Part shown: positions 42,872-46,100 of the stretch, piece after piece
Layout of the letters: each line of letters opens with the position of its first letter
Position numbering within the stretch: the first letter of the stretch is position 1
DNA from: Trichobilharzia regenti
Lineage: Eukaryota; Platyhelminthes; Trematoda; Strigeidida; Schistosomatidae
Direction of reading: 5' to 3'
DNA length: 64,000 bases
NCBI GenBank assembly: GCA_944472135.2
Contig: OX235268.1
Location: 14,948,589-15,012,588 of the forward strand
Made by a program: the position numbers and the translations under genes
Notes under the pieces: generated by a model
Seen by the model: the letters and a program-made list of their open reading frames with translations, nothing else
Databases searched by the model: none
Told to the model about the DNA's origin: nothing

Positions 42872-43109
42872 ATATATATATATAATTTATATATATATAT
42901 TTTGATGTGGTTTTGTTCTCTGAGCTGGATAGTTAGTTTGCGAAGCTTTCATCACCTTACTGGGTGACATCTTCAGCGCATACTTCAATTTGAAGTATGC
43001 GCTGAAGATGTCACCCAGTAAGGTGATGAAAGCTTCGCAAACTAACTATCCAGCTCAGAGAACAAAACCACATCAAAATTATCCACCTGAGCTACAAATC
43101 TTCTCTATC

Positions 43110-43141
<32 letters not shown>

Positions 43142-46100
43142 TAACAATAATATGAGTCACGGAGCATACACATTTGATCATAGGGAATAAAAAGACAATT
43201 GCAGCGAAGAAAATTTTCTTTTTGACGAAATCGTCAACTAGACAGAGCTGTACATTCGTGTATTTATAATAAATGAGTAGGAAAGTTCCAGAATAATTTC
43301 TGGTCAAGGGTTAGATTAGAAGAATTACAATGAGGAATTAAAATGCCATAATAAACAGGGGGGACGAATAAAGCTCAGACAAAGTAGCATCTTAATTACT
43401 AAGAAGATTGACATTGATTTTACAATTAGGGGTTAGACGGGATGTTCGGATAAAAATTCTGGTAGGTTCAAAACTAATGTGACGAATAACTGTTTATGTA
43501 ATTAGGTATGAAATATGTCGAAATAATAAAATGACAAAATGGACAGGAAGCCAGGATATGAAAATATGAAATTGTAAATAGGGATTAAGAAAACTTAAAA
43601 TAACATGAATAAACAGGTAGTGTGGATAAGAAAGTCAGTGGGATAGTCATTATTAGAAGAATTACCTGTTTATGATGGCCATGACAGGGACAAGGATTGG
43701 GCGTATTTTTTTCAGATACATAGCGTCGTTTAGAGCTTTTGGATAGCTAGTGCCTCGGCTATGCCCAGATGTCTTAATTTTGCTCCCTTTGTTAGGTTTG
43801 ATAGAATCTTGTATATTATCTTGAAGGAATTTTCTAATGGCGCTGAATGTCCTAAATTACCAGATGTTCTGTCACTGGACAATATACACGTTTTCGATCT
43901 CTTTTTACTAACCAGGCTGGATAGTGTTCACGAACGCGTTTTTCAACTTGGCGCACGGTATGGTCGATATACTCAGCTCCGCAAGAGCAAGTAAACTGGA
44001 ATATGCACACTGAAGTGGATAAATACGACAGCTTATTTTTCGCGTTCTGACTGAACAGTTTCTTGCAGGAGAATGTCGGTCTTAGGCTCGTGGCGAATTT
44101 GATTTGCGACAAAATATTTGGTTGTTTCCAAGGGTTAGTTTGTAGGGATTCGATTTGTTTCAAGTTTGAATACCGGTTGAAAACTAGCTGAAGAGTGTTG
44201 AACAACTGTCTTGTCCTAGTTAAGTAGTAGCCCACCACAGTGCGAACCCAGAACCTTCCTGTTGTTGCAAGACAAGCCCAACAACTACTCAACCACCGGG
44301 ATCTGACTCCGTGATTGCAGTACGACTACTAACCAGTGATATCAGAGAGTAATTGTCCTCACACCCACCCAGTTATGTATTGGTTGCACATTTTATATAA
44401 TAACTCACGAAATATCGTAGGAGCAATACGATTAGTAGACAATTAAAAACATTACACAACAAAGTGAGAATTACCATGCAACACTGCAAGAAATTATAAA
44501 ATATTCAATAAATAAAATGAGATAATACAGGAAATTGTTGAGAGCGAAATTTAATAAACACGCAAAGAAGAAGTAAGGTTAAAGTATAAATAGGGATTAT
44601 CATACTTTAGCATAGATAGATTAAGACGACAAAGTTAAACTTTAAGTACCACTAACTACCAATTAGCAAATGACCTTCAATGAACCAATCACATGAAAGA
44701 GGGAATTTTGATTATGGAAAACGTATACTTATGAAAAAGCAACATAAAAACTGCATAAAACATGTGACAGAAACATCTTTCTCTTAAGTATAGAAGTGTC
44801 GATAGAAAATTCACATCACATTCTATAAATATATATTCATTCGAATGACTATAAATGACATCCTTTAAAGATCCATTTATAGCCCTTATTCTATTGTTTA
44901 ATCTTTCTCAAAATCCTTCTGGAGAATTCGTGTGTGTTTCCCTCTAATGAGATACACAAAATCACTAAAATGGTACACTCTGTGATTAATGTATCCAAGG
45001 AATGATAGCCAGTTATAACTTTAACATCCATGGGTATGTACAATAGATCCTTGTTTCACCAGTCGAGGGACAATAGTTATCAAGGTAGAAGACTTTCTGT
45101 CTGCTATTCTCTTCACTAATCTTTTCTGAAGGGAGGTGTCATATAAACTGATCACCCAAACGTTGGTGGCTCGCTAACCATCACGGTTGTATTTTTTCTT
45201 CAATAAGACAGTTTCTTCCTCGTGCACAACGACACCTTCTGAGCCTAACAACGAAGTAATTCTCTCCATTTTTTATGAGACCATGTCTCTTCAGTGCTGG
45301 TACCACTGAATTGTCGACACGAGGCCATTTCCAGTTTCAGCAGGTGCGCCTCTCACAGGCTGTTTTAAAACTCAGTAGTTACAAATATACAAAATCTGGG
45401 TTGGGGAAAGACACGACCTGGCAAAAACTGTTGCTGCAAAATAGTAAAATCACCAGCTTACCTTCCCTAATACGAACTGGTCTCAGACAGATTGCACAAC
45501 GATGGGTATATTCATCAGTCGACCTGCTAAAGCTTTTTACACTCATGGCGCCATGTGAATAAATCCTCTCTTTCCTAAGCCATCATGAATCCAGGCAATA
45601 CTGCGAAACCTTAACCTCATCGAACTTCAAGTGTAACTTCGCTAAAGCAGGCATCAGATAATAACCAAGCGAAGTGCTGGTTGGTAGTTAGTGGTCCTAA
45701 AATTTTAACTTGGCCATTAAGACTATGAGATTTGCAGGGGCTGAATAAAATTATTCTGTATACAGAGATATCTGACTTTTCTGTTTCGATGGTTGCATTA
45801 TCAGCATTACGGCTGAGTCAAACACGTAGTGATTTGAGTGAGTAATTTTTCATCTTGTAGACAAATTTAAAGGAAGAGATTGAAGACATAGGCTGACAAG
45901 TATCAACCAGATGCTCAATGACTGCTTTTCTTATAACCTCACTTCCACCTACACATAAACACGCAGAATAGTGTCACTGCGGTCTCTTGAACAAAACCCA
46001 CATGAAACGACCGATACACCAAGCTTCATATGAGCAGGCAAATCGATAAAAGTGCACAAAGGTGATCGGCTATGAGATCTTGCTCTCTAGATTATTCAAC

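Noticed and set aside
45275..45562. 95-codon + open frame as a gene
   Set aside because: No recognisable domain; it lies in an intron near PLE debris and may be part of an unidentified repeat.
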